Positions 15,659-23,283 of a stretch of DNA of 42,332 bases are shown in pieces. The stretch comes from Clostridiales bacterium (GTDB lineage Bacteria > Bacillota > Clostridia > Oscillospirales > Oscillospiraceae). The notes under the pieces are model-generated. The model was not told the origin of the DNA. It did no database searches and worked only from the letters and a program-made list of their open reading frames with translations. The position numbers were made by a program, and so were the translations under genes. Position 1 is the stretch's first letter. Every line of letters starts with the position of its first letter. The stretch spans positions 1 to 42,332 of the forward strand of contig JAHZBA010000026.1 of NCBI GenBank assembly GCA_019423635.1, given 5' to 3'.

Positions 15659-16657
15659 ATGAAACCAGTTCTGGACATCCAGGCCCTCTCCGTTACCTTC
15701 CATACCCCCCAGGGGGACCTCTACGCCCTGCGGAACGTCTCTCTGGCCCTGCATCCCGGGGAGATTCTGGCTCTGGCGGGGGAGTCCGGCTGCGGCAAGA
15801 GCGTGCTGTGCCGCACCGTCTGCGGCCTGCTCCCCCCAAGCGCCCAGGTCCGGGCCCGGCATCTGACGCTGGACGGCACCGCCCTCCTGCCCCTGGAGGA
15901 GCGGAAGCTGCGGCGTCTGCGGGGGCGGGTGTGCGCCATGGTCTTTCAGAATCCCGCGGCGGCTCTGTGTCCCACCCTCCCGGTGGGGCGGCAGATCGGG
16001 GAGGCGGTACGCCTCCACTTCCCCCATCTGCCCAGGGAAGATGTCCGCCGCCGGGTGCTGGAGCTGCTGGAGCAGGTGGGAGTCCCGGAAAACCGGGCCC
16101 GGGAATTCCCCCACGCCCTCTCCGGGGGACTGTGCCAGCGGTGCGTGCTGGCCATTGCCCTGGCCGGGGAGCCGAAGGTGCTGCTGGCCGACGAGCCCAC
16201 CACCGCCCTGGACGTCACCATCCAGGCCCAGATCCTGGACCTGCTGCGGCGCCTCCGCGAGACCCTGGGCACCGCCGTTTTGCTGGTGACCCACGACCTG
16301 GGGGCAGCGGCCCAGACGGCGGACCGGGTGGCGGTGATGTACGCCGGCACCATTGTGGAGACCGGTACGGCGGAGGAGGTCTTCACCGATCCCCGCCACC
16401 CCTACACCCAGGGGCTGCTGCGGTCCCTGCCCGGCCGGGGCGGGGAACCGCTGTACTCCATTCCCGGCAGCGCCCCCTCCCCTCTGCACCCGCCGGCGGG
16501 GGACGCCTTCGCCTGGCGGAATCCCTGTGCCCTGGCCATTGACTACGAGGAGGCACCGCCCATGTTCCCTGTTACAAAGACCCACGCCGCCGCCACCTGG
16601 CTGCTGGACCCCCGTGCGCCCAAACTTCCGATGGCGGGAGGGACGCCCCATGAGTGA
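15659..16657 (+). CDS. nikD: Nickel-type ABC importer, first ATPase (NikD/OppD-like)
   Basis: A 332-residue ABC ATPase of the dipeptide/nickel class. It has Walker A GESGCGKSV, a Q-loop VFQNP, the signature region LSGGLCQRC and Walker B VLLADEPTTALD, then the H-loop VTHDL. The C-terminal oligopeptide-type extension (HPYTQGLL onward) is present. The Walker A ends KSV rather than KST, and the signature has LCQR in place of the usual MRQR; both are tolerated in this class. It overlaps the next ATPase by eight bases. AGAAGGA precedes the start. Confidence 0.9.
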   Translation: MKPVLDIQALSVTFHTPQGDLYALRNVSLALHPGEILALAGESGCGKSVLCRTVCGLLPPSAQVRARHLTLDGTALLPLEERKLRRLRGRVCAMVFQNPAAALCPTLPVGRQIGEAVRLHFPHLPREDVRRRVLELLEQVGVPENRAREFPHALSGGLCQRCVLAIALAGEPKVLLADEPTTALDVTIQAQILDLLRRLRETLGTAVLLVTHDLGAAAQTADRVAVMYAGTIVETGTAEEVFTDPRHPYTQGLLRSLPGRGGEPLYSIPGSAPSPLHPPAGDAFAWRNPCALAIDYEEAPPMFPVTKTHAAATWLLDPRAPKLPMAGGTPHE

Positions 16658-17552
16658 GCCGCTGCTGGAGGTCCGGGATCTCACCCGGCGCTTCCCCCGG
16701 GCCGACGGCGGGACGCTGCAGGCCCTGGACGGCCTGTCCTTCCAGGTCCGGCGGGGGGAGATTTTCGGCCTGGTGGGGGAGTCCGGGTCCGGGAAATCCA
16801 CGGCGGGGCGCTGCATCATGCGTCTCCTCCGGCCCCACGGGGGACAGGTGCTCTACCGGGGCATGGACATCTGGGACGCCCGGCAGTTCCGGGCCAACCG
16901 GCGTCTGCTCCAGGCCCGCCGGCAGATGATCTTCCAGGACTCCGCCTCCAGCCTGAACCCCCGTATGCGCGTGGCGGACATCGTCGCAGAGCCCATGGTG
17001 ATTCACCGTATCCGCCCGCCCAGGGGCAGTCTCCGGGCGGAGGCGGCCTTCCAGCTCCGCTACGTCGGGCTGGACGCGTCCTTCCTGGACCGGTACCCGC
17101 CGGAGCTCTCCGGGGGCCAGCGGCAGCGGGTGGCCATTGCCAGGGCCCTTTCCATGGAGCCGGAGCTGCTGGTGGCGGACGAGCCCCTGACTGCCCTGGA
17201 CGTCTCCGTTCAGGCCCAGATTCTGAACCTGTTCCAGCACCTGCAGCAAGAGCACGGCTTTACGTTTTTGTTCATCGCCCACGATCTGGCGGTGGTGCGG
17301 CACCTGTGCCACCGGGTGGGGGTGCTGTACCAGGGGCGTCTGGTGGAGTGCGCCCCCACGAAGGTCCTCTTCACCGCCCCCCAGCACCCCTATACCCAGG
17401 CACTGCTGTCGGCCATGCCCCTGCCGGACCCCCGGCAGGTCCGGCGGCCCTTTTGTCCGGACCCGGCGGCCTACGCCCGGCCCGGCGTGCTGCGGGAGAT
17501 CGCCCCGGACCACTGGGTGCGCCTGCCGGAGGAGGATGTATGCGCTACTTGA
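16650..17552 (+). CDS. nikE: Nickel-type ABC importer, second ATPase (NikE/OppF-like)
   Basis: A 300-residue ABC ATPase with Walker A GESGSGKST, Q-loop IFQDS, signature LSGGQRQRV, Walker B LLVADEPLTALD and H-loop IAHDL. The C-terminal HPYTQALLSAMP segment marks the peptide/nickel subclass. The ATG at 16650 lies inside the end of the preceding gene, behind GGGAGGGA. It works as a heterodimer partner of the preceding ATPase. Confidence 0.9.
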   Translation: MSEPLLEVRDLTRRFPRADGGTLQALDGLSFQVRRGEIFGLVGESGSGKSTAGRCIMRLLRPHGGQVLYRGMDIWDARQFRANRRLLQARRQMIFQDSASSLNPRMRVADIVAEPMVIHRIRPPRGSLRAEAAFQLRYVGLDASFLDRYPPELSGGQRQRVAIARALSMEPELLVADEPLTALDVSVQAQILNLFQHLQQEHGFTFLFIAHDLAVVRHLCHRVGVLYQGRLVECAPTKVLFTAPQHPYTQALLSAMPLPDPRQVRRPFCPDPAAYARPGVLREIAPDHWVRLPEEDVCAT

Positions 17553-18526
17553 AAATCGGAGCCGCGGCGCTGGGGCGGTTTCTCCTCAGCCTGCTGGTGC
17601 TCTCGCTGATGGTGTTCTGCGCCGCCCGTCTGGCGCCGGGGGACCCCCTGGTCTCCTACTACGGCCAGCGGGCGGAGCGGCTGAGCCCGGAGGAGCGGGC
17701 CCGGGCGGAGGAGCAGCTGGGACTGCAGGACCCCCTTCCCGTCCAGTACGCCCGCTGGCTGAAGGACGCCCTCCGGGGGGAGTTCGGCCTATCCTACAAG
17801 TACAAGATGCCGGTCCTTGCGGTGGTGCGGGAGCGCCTTGGCGGAACGCTGCTGCTGGGGGGAGTGGGCTTTTTGCTGATCTTCACCCTGGCCCCCCTGC
17901 TGGGGGCGCTGTGCGCCTGGCGGGAGGACGGCCCCCTGGACCGCCTGCTCCGGGGCCTGGGGAATCTCAGCAGCTGCGTGCCGGAGTTCTGGCTGTCCCT
18001 GCTGCTGATTCTGCTGTTCTCCGTGACGCTGCGGTGGCTGCCCAGCGGCGGGGCCTGGACGCCGGGGGACGGCGGGGCCTGGGACCGCCTGCGCCACCTG
18101 ATCCTGCCGTTGACGGCGGTGGTGTCGGGGCATCTGTGGTACTACGCCTGCCTGGTCCGGAACCAGCTGCTGGAGGAGATCCGCTCCGAGGCGGTGCTGC
18201 TGGCCCGGGCCGCGGGCCTGAGCCGGAGGCAGGTGCTGCTGCGCCGCTGCCTGCGGGGGATGCTGCCCTCCTACCTCAGCATGATGGCTGTGGCGGTGCC
18301 CCACATCCTGGGGGGCACCTATGTGGTGGAGGCGGCGTTCGCCTATCCGGGCCTTGGAACGCTGGCCTACGAGAGCGCCCGGTACCAGGACTATAACCTT
18401 CTGATGGTGCTGTGCCTGTTCTCCGGGGCGGCGGTGATGCTCTGCGGCATGGCCGCCCAGGCCCTTGGCAGCCGGCTGGACCCGCGGATCGCCGCCGGGG
18501 GAGAGGAGGCCCTGCCAAATGGATGA
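17540..18526 (+). CDS. nikB: Nickel-type ABC importer, permease NikB-like
   Basis: A 328-residue permease of the DppB/NikB type. An N-terminal helix is followed by the family RLAPGDPLVSYYG motif, a soluble loop (…AEEQLGLQDPLPVQYARWL…GEFGLSYKY), then about five more helices. The EAA-type coupling loop is around EAVLLARAAGLSRRQVLLRR. It overlaps the previous gene by 13 bases and the next by eight. AGGAGG is present just upstream of ATG 17540. Confidence 0.88.
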   Translation: MRYLKIGAAALGRFLLSLLVLSLMVFCAARLAPGDPLVSYYGQRAERLSPEERARAEEQLGLQDPLPVQYARWLKDALRGEFGLSYKYKMPVLAVVRERLGGTLLLGGVGFLLIFTLAPLLGALCAWREDGPLDRLLRGLGNLSSCVPEFWLSLLLILLFSVTLRWLPSGGAWTPGDGGAWDRLRHLILPLTAVVSGHLWYYACLVRNQLLEEIRSEAVLLARAAGLSRRQVLLRRCLRGMLPSYLSMMAVAVPHILGGTYVVEAAFAYPGLGTLAYESARYQDYNLLMVLCLFSGAAVMLCGMAAQALGSRLDPRIAAGGEEALPNG

Positions 18527-19406
18527 GGGGCGTTTTGTCATGGTGGGCATCCGGCCCCTGCCGAAGCCCCCGCCGGAGCCGGGGCCCCGGTGGTATCAGG
18601 GAAAGCCCCTGGCGTCCCTGCTCCTTCTGGGGGCGATCCTCTCCGGGTGTCTCCTGTGCGGCTGGATCTCGCCGCGGGACCCCGCCTATATGGACCTGAC
18701 CGCCTGCGGCGTGCCGCCGGGGCGGGACTTCTGGTTCGGCACCGACGCCATGGGCCGGGACCTCTTCGCCATGATCTGGCACGGCGGCCGCCTCTCGCTG
18801 TGCATCGGCTTTGGCGCCGCGGCCCTCTCCGCGGCCCTGGCCCTGCTGGCCGGGTGCGCCGGGGCTCTGGGCCCCCGCTGGCTGGACAAGCTGGTACTGC
18901 GGGGCACGGAGCTGCTGCTCAGCGTGCCGGAGCTCCTGTGGGTGCTGCTGCTCCGGGGCGCGCTGGGCGGCCGCGGTCCGGGGAGTCTGGCCCTGGTGAT
19001 CGGCCTCACCGGCTGGCCGGTTCTGGCCCGGGTGATCCGCACGGAGGTCCGCCGGCTGCGGTGGAGCGGCTATGTGCAGGCCTCCCGGTGCATGGGGGGC
19101 GGGTGGCTCCATCTGCTGAAAAAACACTTGCTTCCCAACCTCTTTCCCTCTATGATGTTCATGGTGGTCATGAACGTCCGCGGCGCCATCATGGCAGAGT
19201 CCACCCTGAGCTTTCTGGGCCTGGGCCTTCCCCTGGAGGTGATCTCCTGGGGGAGTCTGCTGTCGCTGTCCCAGCAGGCCATGCTGGGCGGCGCCTGGTG
19301 GAGCGTGGTGATTCCCGGCGCCTTTCTGGTGACCACGCTGCTGTGCCTCACCGGCATCGGGAACTGGCTGCGGCGGGGCGCCGGCCGGCGGGAGAGCAAT
19401 CTCTGA
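18519..19406 (+). CDS. nikC: Nickel-type ABC importer, permease NikC-like
   Basis: A 295-residue permease of the DppC/NikC type: a first helix (SLLLLGAILSGCLLCGW), the family FGTDAMGRDLFAMIWHGGRLSL motif region, and a coupling loop near GYVQASRCMGGGWLHLLKKH with the terminal PNLFPS segment. About six hydrophobic segments are visible. ATG 18519 follows GAGAGGAGG. A later in-frame ATG at 18540 is possible. The 121-nt gap to larE is GC-rich with no recognisable signal. Confidence 0.88.
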   Translation: MDEGRFVMVGIRPLPKPPPEPGPRWYQGKPLASLLLLGAILSGCLLCGWISPRDPAYMDLTACGVPPGRDFWFGTDAMGRDLFAMIWHGGRLSLCIGFGAAALSAALALLAGCAGALGPRWLDKLVLRGTELLLSVPELLWVLLLRGALGGRGPGSLALVIGLTGWPVLARVIRTEVRRLRWSGYVQASRCMGGGWLHLLKKHLLPNLFPSMMFMVVMNVRGAIMAESTLSFLGLGLPLEVISWGSLLSLSQQAMLGGAWWSVVIPGAFLVTTLLCLTGIGNWLRRGAGRRESNL

Positions 19407-19527
19407 AGGACCGGTGCCACAGGAGGCCGGAGGCGGAGGCTGGGCGGCAGATTGCCGCTCCGACGGGACACCCCGCGGATTCCGGCTGCCCCCAAACGCA
19501 CATGGGACCAGGAAAGGAAGACGGCGC

Positions 19528-20280
19528 ATGACCTTACAGGAATTTTTTCATCAGAACCCGGAGGCGGCTCTGGCCTTCTCCGGGGGCGTGGACTCGGCCT
19601 ATCTTTTGTGGGCGGCGGCGCGGTATGCCCGGCGCGTCCGGGCCTACTTCGTGAACTCCGCCTTTCAGCCCGCCTTTGAGCTGGCGGACGCCCGCCGCCT
19701 GGCCGGGGAGCTGGGGGCAGACCTGCGGGTGCTGGAGCCGGACGTACTGGCGGATGCGGAGATTGCCGCCAACGCAGGCGACCGCTGCTACCACTGCAAA
19801 AAACGGATCTTCACCGCCATCGCCCAGGCGGCGCGGTCTGACGGCTTCTCCCTCCTGCTGGACGGCACCAACGCCTCCGACGACGCCGGGGACCGCCCCG
19901 GTATGCGGGCCCTGGGGGAGCTGGGCGTCCGCTCCCCCCTGCGGGAGTGCGGCCTTGCAAAGCCGGAGATCCGCCGCCTCTCCCGGGAGGCGGGTCTCTT
20001 CACCTGGGACAAGCCCGCCTACGCCTGCCTGGCCACCCGGATTCCCACGGGGGAGCCCATCACGGCGGCGGACCTGGAGCGGACGGAGGCGGCGGAGGAC
20101 TACCTGTTCTCCCTGGGCTTCACCGGCTTCCGGGTGCGGCTGCTCCGGGGCTGCGCCCGCATCCAGCTGCCGGCGGCGGAGCTCTCGCGGCTGCTGGAGC
20201 GGCGGGAGGAGATTTTGAGTGCATTCAGGCAGTACTATGACGGTGTGCTGCTGGATCTGGAGGTGCGGAATGAATCGTGA
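19528..20280 (+). CDS. larE: LarE, sulfur insertase for the nickel-pincer (NPN) cofactor
   Basis: LarE adenylates and then thiolates the carboxylated pyridinium intermediate of the NPN cofactor used by lactate racemase-type enzymes. The protein has 250 residues. The PP-loop SGGVDS is at 18-23, and YFVNSAF and LDGTNASDD are family segments. Cys167 in the ACLATRIPTG segment is the likely counterpart of the sulfur-donating Cys176 of Lactobacillus LarE. A CYHC pair at 87-90 is also present. It overlaps larB by eleven bases. In this operon it follows the nickel importer, so metal uptake and cofactor assembly are made together. Confidence 0.93.
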   Translation: MTLQEFFHQNPEAALAFSGGVDSAYLLWAAARYARRVRAYFVNSAFQPAFELADARRLAGELGADLRVLEPDVLADAEIAANAGDRCYHCKKRIFTAIAQAARSDGFSLLLDGTNASDDAGDRPGMRALGELGVRSPLRECGLAKPEIRRLSREAGLFTWDKPAYACLATRIPTGEPITAADLERTEAAEDYLFSLGFTGFRVRLLRGCARIQLPAAELSRLLERREEILSAFRQYYDGVLLDLEVRNES

Positions 20281-21031
20281 TTGGAAGAATCTCCTGGAGG
20301 CGGTCCGGGACGGCGAGGTGTCGGTGGAGGAGGCCCTTTTGCAGCTCAAAATGGCCCCCTTTGCGGACATCGGCTACGCCAAGGTGGACCTCCACCGAAA
20401 GCTCCGCCAGGGGGCGGCGGAGGTGATCTACGGCGCCGGCAAGACCCCGGAGCAGATCTGCGGCATTGCGGACGTCCTGCGGGAAAACGGCCAGGAGACC
20501 ATCCTCATCACCCGCCTCTCCCCGGAGTCTGCCGCCGCCGTGGAGCATCACTGTCCCCTGCGCTACTGCCCGGAGGCCCGGGCCGCCGTCATCGGCCCCA
20601 CGCCGGACCCCGACGGCCTGGGAACCATCGTCGTCGCCACCGGCGGCACCAGCGACCTCCCCGTGGCGGAGGAGGCGGCCCTCACCGCCGAGGTCCTGGG
20701 CAACCGGGTGACGCGGCTCTACGACGTGGGCGTGGCGGGCCTGCACCGGACCCTGGCCCACCTGGAGGAGCTCATGAGCGCCAGCGTGGTGATCGCCATC
20801 GCCGGCATGGAGGGGGCTCTCGCCAGCGTCATCGGGGGGCTGGTGGAGTGTCCTGTGATCGCGGTGCCCACCAGCGTGGGCTACGGCGCGTCCTTCCACG
20901 GCCTCTCAGCCCTGCTGTCCATGCTGAATTCCTGCGCCAGCGGGGTCAGCGTGGTGAACATCGACAACGGCTTCGGCGCGGGCTTCCTGGCCAGCCGGAT
21001 CAACCACATGACGGGAAAGGAGACACCATGA
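20270..21031 (+). CDS. larB: LarB, pyridinium-3,5-dicarboxylate mononucleotide synthase
   Basis: LarB carboxylates nicotinic acid adenine dinucleotide and releases AMP, the first step of NPN synthesis. The protein has 253 residues. An N-terminal helical part contains FADIGYAKVDLHRKLRQG and the GAGKTPEQI motif. The C-terminal PurE-like half has VATGGTSDLPVAEEA, VYDVGVAG-like LYDVGVAGLHR, AGMEGALASVIGGL and PVIAVPTSVGYGASF. It starts inside the end of larE and overlaps larC by four bases. Confidence 0.95.
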   Translation: MNRDWKNLLEAVRDGEVSVEEALLQLKMAPFADIGYAKVDLHRKLRQGAAEVIYGAGKTPEQICGIADVLRENGQETILITRLSPESAAAVEHHCPLRYCPEARAAVIGPTPDPDGLGTIVVATGGTSDLPVAEEAALTAEVLGNRVTRLYDVGVAGLHRTLAHLEELMSASVVIAIAGMEGALASVIGGLVECPVIAVPTSVGYGASFHGLSALLSMLNSCASGVSVVNIDNGFGAGFLASRINHMTGKETP

Positions 21032-22278
21032 AAACCCTGTATCTGGACTGCGGCATGGGGGCCGCGGGGGATATGCTGGCGGCGGCCCTGCTGGAGCTGC
21101 TGCCGGACGGCGACGCCTTTTTGCAGGAGGTCAACGCCCTGGGCCTGCCCGGCGTCCGCGTGGAGCGGGAGCGGGCCGTGAAGTGCGGCATCACCGGCAC
21201 CCACCTCCGGGTGACGGTCCACGGTGAGGAGGAGGAGAGTCACGACCACCACGGCCATGACCATCCCCACAACCATGACCACTCCCCCGGCCATGTGCAC
21301 GATCATGTGCACGACCACACGCACCACCACAGCAGCCTCCATGACATCGAGCACCTGGTCCGGGACCATCTCCCCCTTCCGGACCGGGTGAAGGACCACA
21401 TTCTGGCGGTCTACCGGCTGATTGCGGAGGCGGAGAGCCAGGTCCACGGCGTCCCGGTGACGGAGATCCACTTCCACGAGGTGGGGACCCTGGACGCCGT
21501 GGCGGACATCACCATGGTCTGCCTCCTGCTGGACCGGCTGGCCCCGGAGGAGATCGCGGCCTCCCCGGTCCATGTGGGCAGCGGACAGGTTCACTGCGCC
21601 CACGGCATCCTGCCGGTGCCCGCCCCCGCCACGGCCCACCTTCTCCGGGGCGTGCCCATCTACGGCGGGGAGCTTCAGGGAGAGCTGTGCACGCCCACCG
21701 GGGCGGCGCTTTTGAAGCACTTCGTCACCCGGTTCGGGGAGCTGCCGGTGATGCGGACGGAGGCCGTGGGCTACGGCTGCGGCCAAAAGGACTTTCCCGC
21801 CGCCAACTGTCTCCGGGCCCTGCTGGGGCAGACGGAGGACCACCCTGAGGAGCTTCTGGAGCTCAGCTGCAACGTGGACGACATGACCGGCGAGGCCGTG
21901 GGCTTCGCCCTGGAGCAGCTCCTCTCCGGCGGCGCGCTGGACGCCTGGACCGTCCCCATCGGCATGAAGAAGTCCCGCCCCGGGATTCTGCTCCAGGCCC
22001 TCTGCCGCCGGGAGGACCGGGAGAAGCTCCTGTCGCTGTTCTTCCGCCACACCACCACTCTGGGCGTCCGGGAAACGCCGGTCCGGCGCAGCACCCTGGC
22101 GCGGACCGTGACGGAGGTGGAGACCCCCTGGGGAACGGTCCGCAAAAAGACCGCCTCGGGCTATGGGGTGACCCGGTGCAAGTACGAGTATGAGGACCTC
22201 ACAAAGATCGCCCGGGAGCGGGGAATCTCCTTAGCGGAAGTCACCGGCTTCCTGAGGGAACAGGAGTCCCCCTCCTGA
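21028..22278 (+). CDS. larC: LarC, nickel insertase of NPN cofactor, single full-length frame
   Basis: LarC is a CTP-dependent cyclometallase that inserts nickel into the organic cofactor. The gene encodes 416 residues in one frame, whereas the Lactobacillus plantarum gene is split into larC1/larC2 by a programmed frameshift. It begins with the family's LDCGMGAAGDMLAAALLEL. A loop of about residues 72-101 contains 16 histidines (HDHHGHDHPHNHDH region), fit for nickel binding. Later segments are EIHFHEVGTLDAVADI, GELCTPTGAALLK and LSCNVDDMTGEAVGFALEQL. It ends the operon, with a terminator 90 nt downstream. No larA racemase is present here. Confidence 0.95.
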   Translation: MKTLYLDCGMGAAGDMLAAALLELLPDGDAFLQEVNALGLPGVRVERERAVKCGITGTHLRVTVHGEEEESHDHHGHDHPHNHDHSPGHVHDHVHDHTHHHSSLHDIEHLVRDHLPLPDRVKDHILAVYRLIAEAESQVHGVPVTEIHFHEVGTLDAVADITMVCLLLDRLAPEEIAASPVHVGSGQVHCAHGILPVPAPATAHLLRGVPIYGGELQGELCTPTGAALLKHFVTRFGELPVMRTEAVGYGCGQKDFPAANCLRALLGQTEDHPEELLELSCNVDDMTGEAVGFALEQLLSGGALDAWTVPIGMKKSRPGILLQALCRREDREKLLSLFFRHTTTLGVRETPVRRSTLARTVTEVETPWGTVRKKTASGYGVTRCKYEYEDLTKIARERGISLAEVTGFLREQESPS

Positions 22279-22368
22279 GGAGGCCGGCCGTCCGCCCCTC
22301 CGTCCCCTTTTACAAATGCGTGCCGGGACACGCCCGGCAGACCCCTTTCTCTTCCATATCCTCCATAG

Positions 22369-22403
22369 AAAACCGGACGCCCTGCTCTGGGCGTCCGGTT
22401 TTT
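22369..22403 (+). terminator. Intrinsic terminator of the nik-lar operon
   Basis: ACCGGACGCCC (22372-22382) pairs with GGGCGTCCGGT (22389-22399) across a 6-nt loop, flanked by AAAA and followed by TTTT. Confidence 0.9.
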
Positions 22404-22427
22404 CTGCGCCCTCCTTCAAAATTCCTC

Positions 22428-22456
22428 TTGACAGTCCCTGCTCTTGATGCTATATT
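22428..22456 (+). promoter_or_regulatory. Sigma-A promoter of the BceAB-type operon
   Basis: TTGACA, a 17-nt spacer and TATATT. The palindromic operator described next begins within the -10 box. Confidence 0.75.
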
Positions 22457-22499
22457 GTATCATACAACTAGTACAATAGATCAATAATACAATGATACA
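22454..22499. promoter_or_regulatory. Palindromic operator region of the BceAB-type operon
   Basis: Nested inverted repeats: TGTATCAT (22456-22463) with ATGATACA (22492-22499), and ATTGTA (22454-22459) with TACAAT (22472-22477). They cover the -10 box and the start of the transcript, the usual place for a repressor. Similar GTATCA/TGATAC and GTATTA words occur at 25500-25538. A GntR (YtrA-like) repressor is a reasonable guess, but none is encoded in the window. Confidence 0.55.
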
Positions 22500-22515
22500 G
22501 ATAAGGAGGCACGTC

Positions 22516-23283
22516 ATGACACTGCTGGAGGTACAGCACCTGCAAAAGATCTACACCACACGCTTCGGCGCCAACCGGGTGACGGCCCTGCGGGATGTGG
22601 ACTTCACCGTGGAGGCCGGGGAGTACGTGGCCATCATGGGGGAGTCCGGCTCCGGCAAGACCACCCTTTTGAACATTCTGGCGGCCCTGGACCGGCCCAC
22701 GGCAGGGGAGGTGCTGCTGAACGGGAAGGCCCTCTCCGCCATTCGGGAGCGGGATCTGGCGGCCTTCCGCCGCTCTCAGCTGGGGTTCGTGTTCCAGGAC
22801 TTCAACCTGCTGGACACCTTCTCCCTCCAGGACAACATCTTCCTGCCCTTGGTGCTGGCGGGGGAGGACTACCCCGCCATGCGGAAAAAGCTCCGTCCTC
22901 TGGCGGAGCAGCTGGGCATTGCGGACCTGCTGGCCAAGTACCCCTACGAGGTCTCCGGCGGGCAGAAGCAGCGCTGCGCCGTGGCCCGGGCCCTCATCAC
23001 GGACCCCCAGCTGGTGCTGGCGGATGAGCCCACCGGCGCCCTGGACTCCCGGTCCTCCGGCAGCCTCCTGGAGCTCTTCGGGGAGATCAACCGGGCGGGG
23101 CAGACCATTGTGATGGTGACCCACTCCGTGGAGGCCGCCAGCCACGCCGGCCGGGTGCTGTTCCTGCGGGACGGGGAGGTCTACCACCAGCTGCGCCGGG
23201 AGGGGGAGAGCCGGGAGGGCCAGTACCGCCGGATCTCCGCGGTTCTCACCGATCTGGCCCAGGGAGGGACACAGGATGCGTAA
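22516..23283 (+). CDS. BceA-type ABC transporter ATP-binding protein
   Basis: A 255-residue ABC ATPase of the MacB/BceA type. It has Walker A GESGSGKTT, Q-loop VFQDFNLLDTFS, signature VSGGQKQRC, Walker B LVLADEPTGALD and H-loop VTHS. The FQDFNLLDT stretch is typical of peptide-antibiotic detoxification (Bce/Vra/Psd) ATPases. ATG 22516 is preceded by AAGGAGG at 8 nt; the in-frame ATG at 22492 lies inside the operator. It overlaps the permease gene by eight bases. Bce modules usually sit beside a two-component system; none is found here. Confidence 0.9.
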   Translation: MTLLEVQHLQKIYTTRFGANRVTALRDVDFTVEAGEYVAIMGESGSGKTTLLNILAALDRPTAGEVLLNGKALSAIRERDLAAFRRSQLGFVFQDFNLLDTFSLQDNIFLPLVLAGEDYPAMRKKLRPLAEQLGIADLLAKYPYEVSGGQKQRCAVARALITDPQLVLADEPTGALDSRSSGSLLELFGEINRAGQTIVMVTHSVEAASHAGRVLFLRDGEVYHQLRREGESREGQYRRISAVLTDLAQGGTQDA

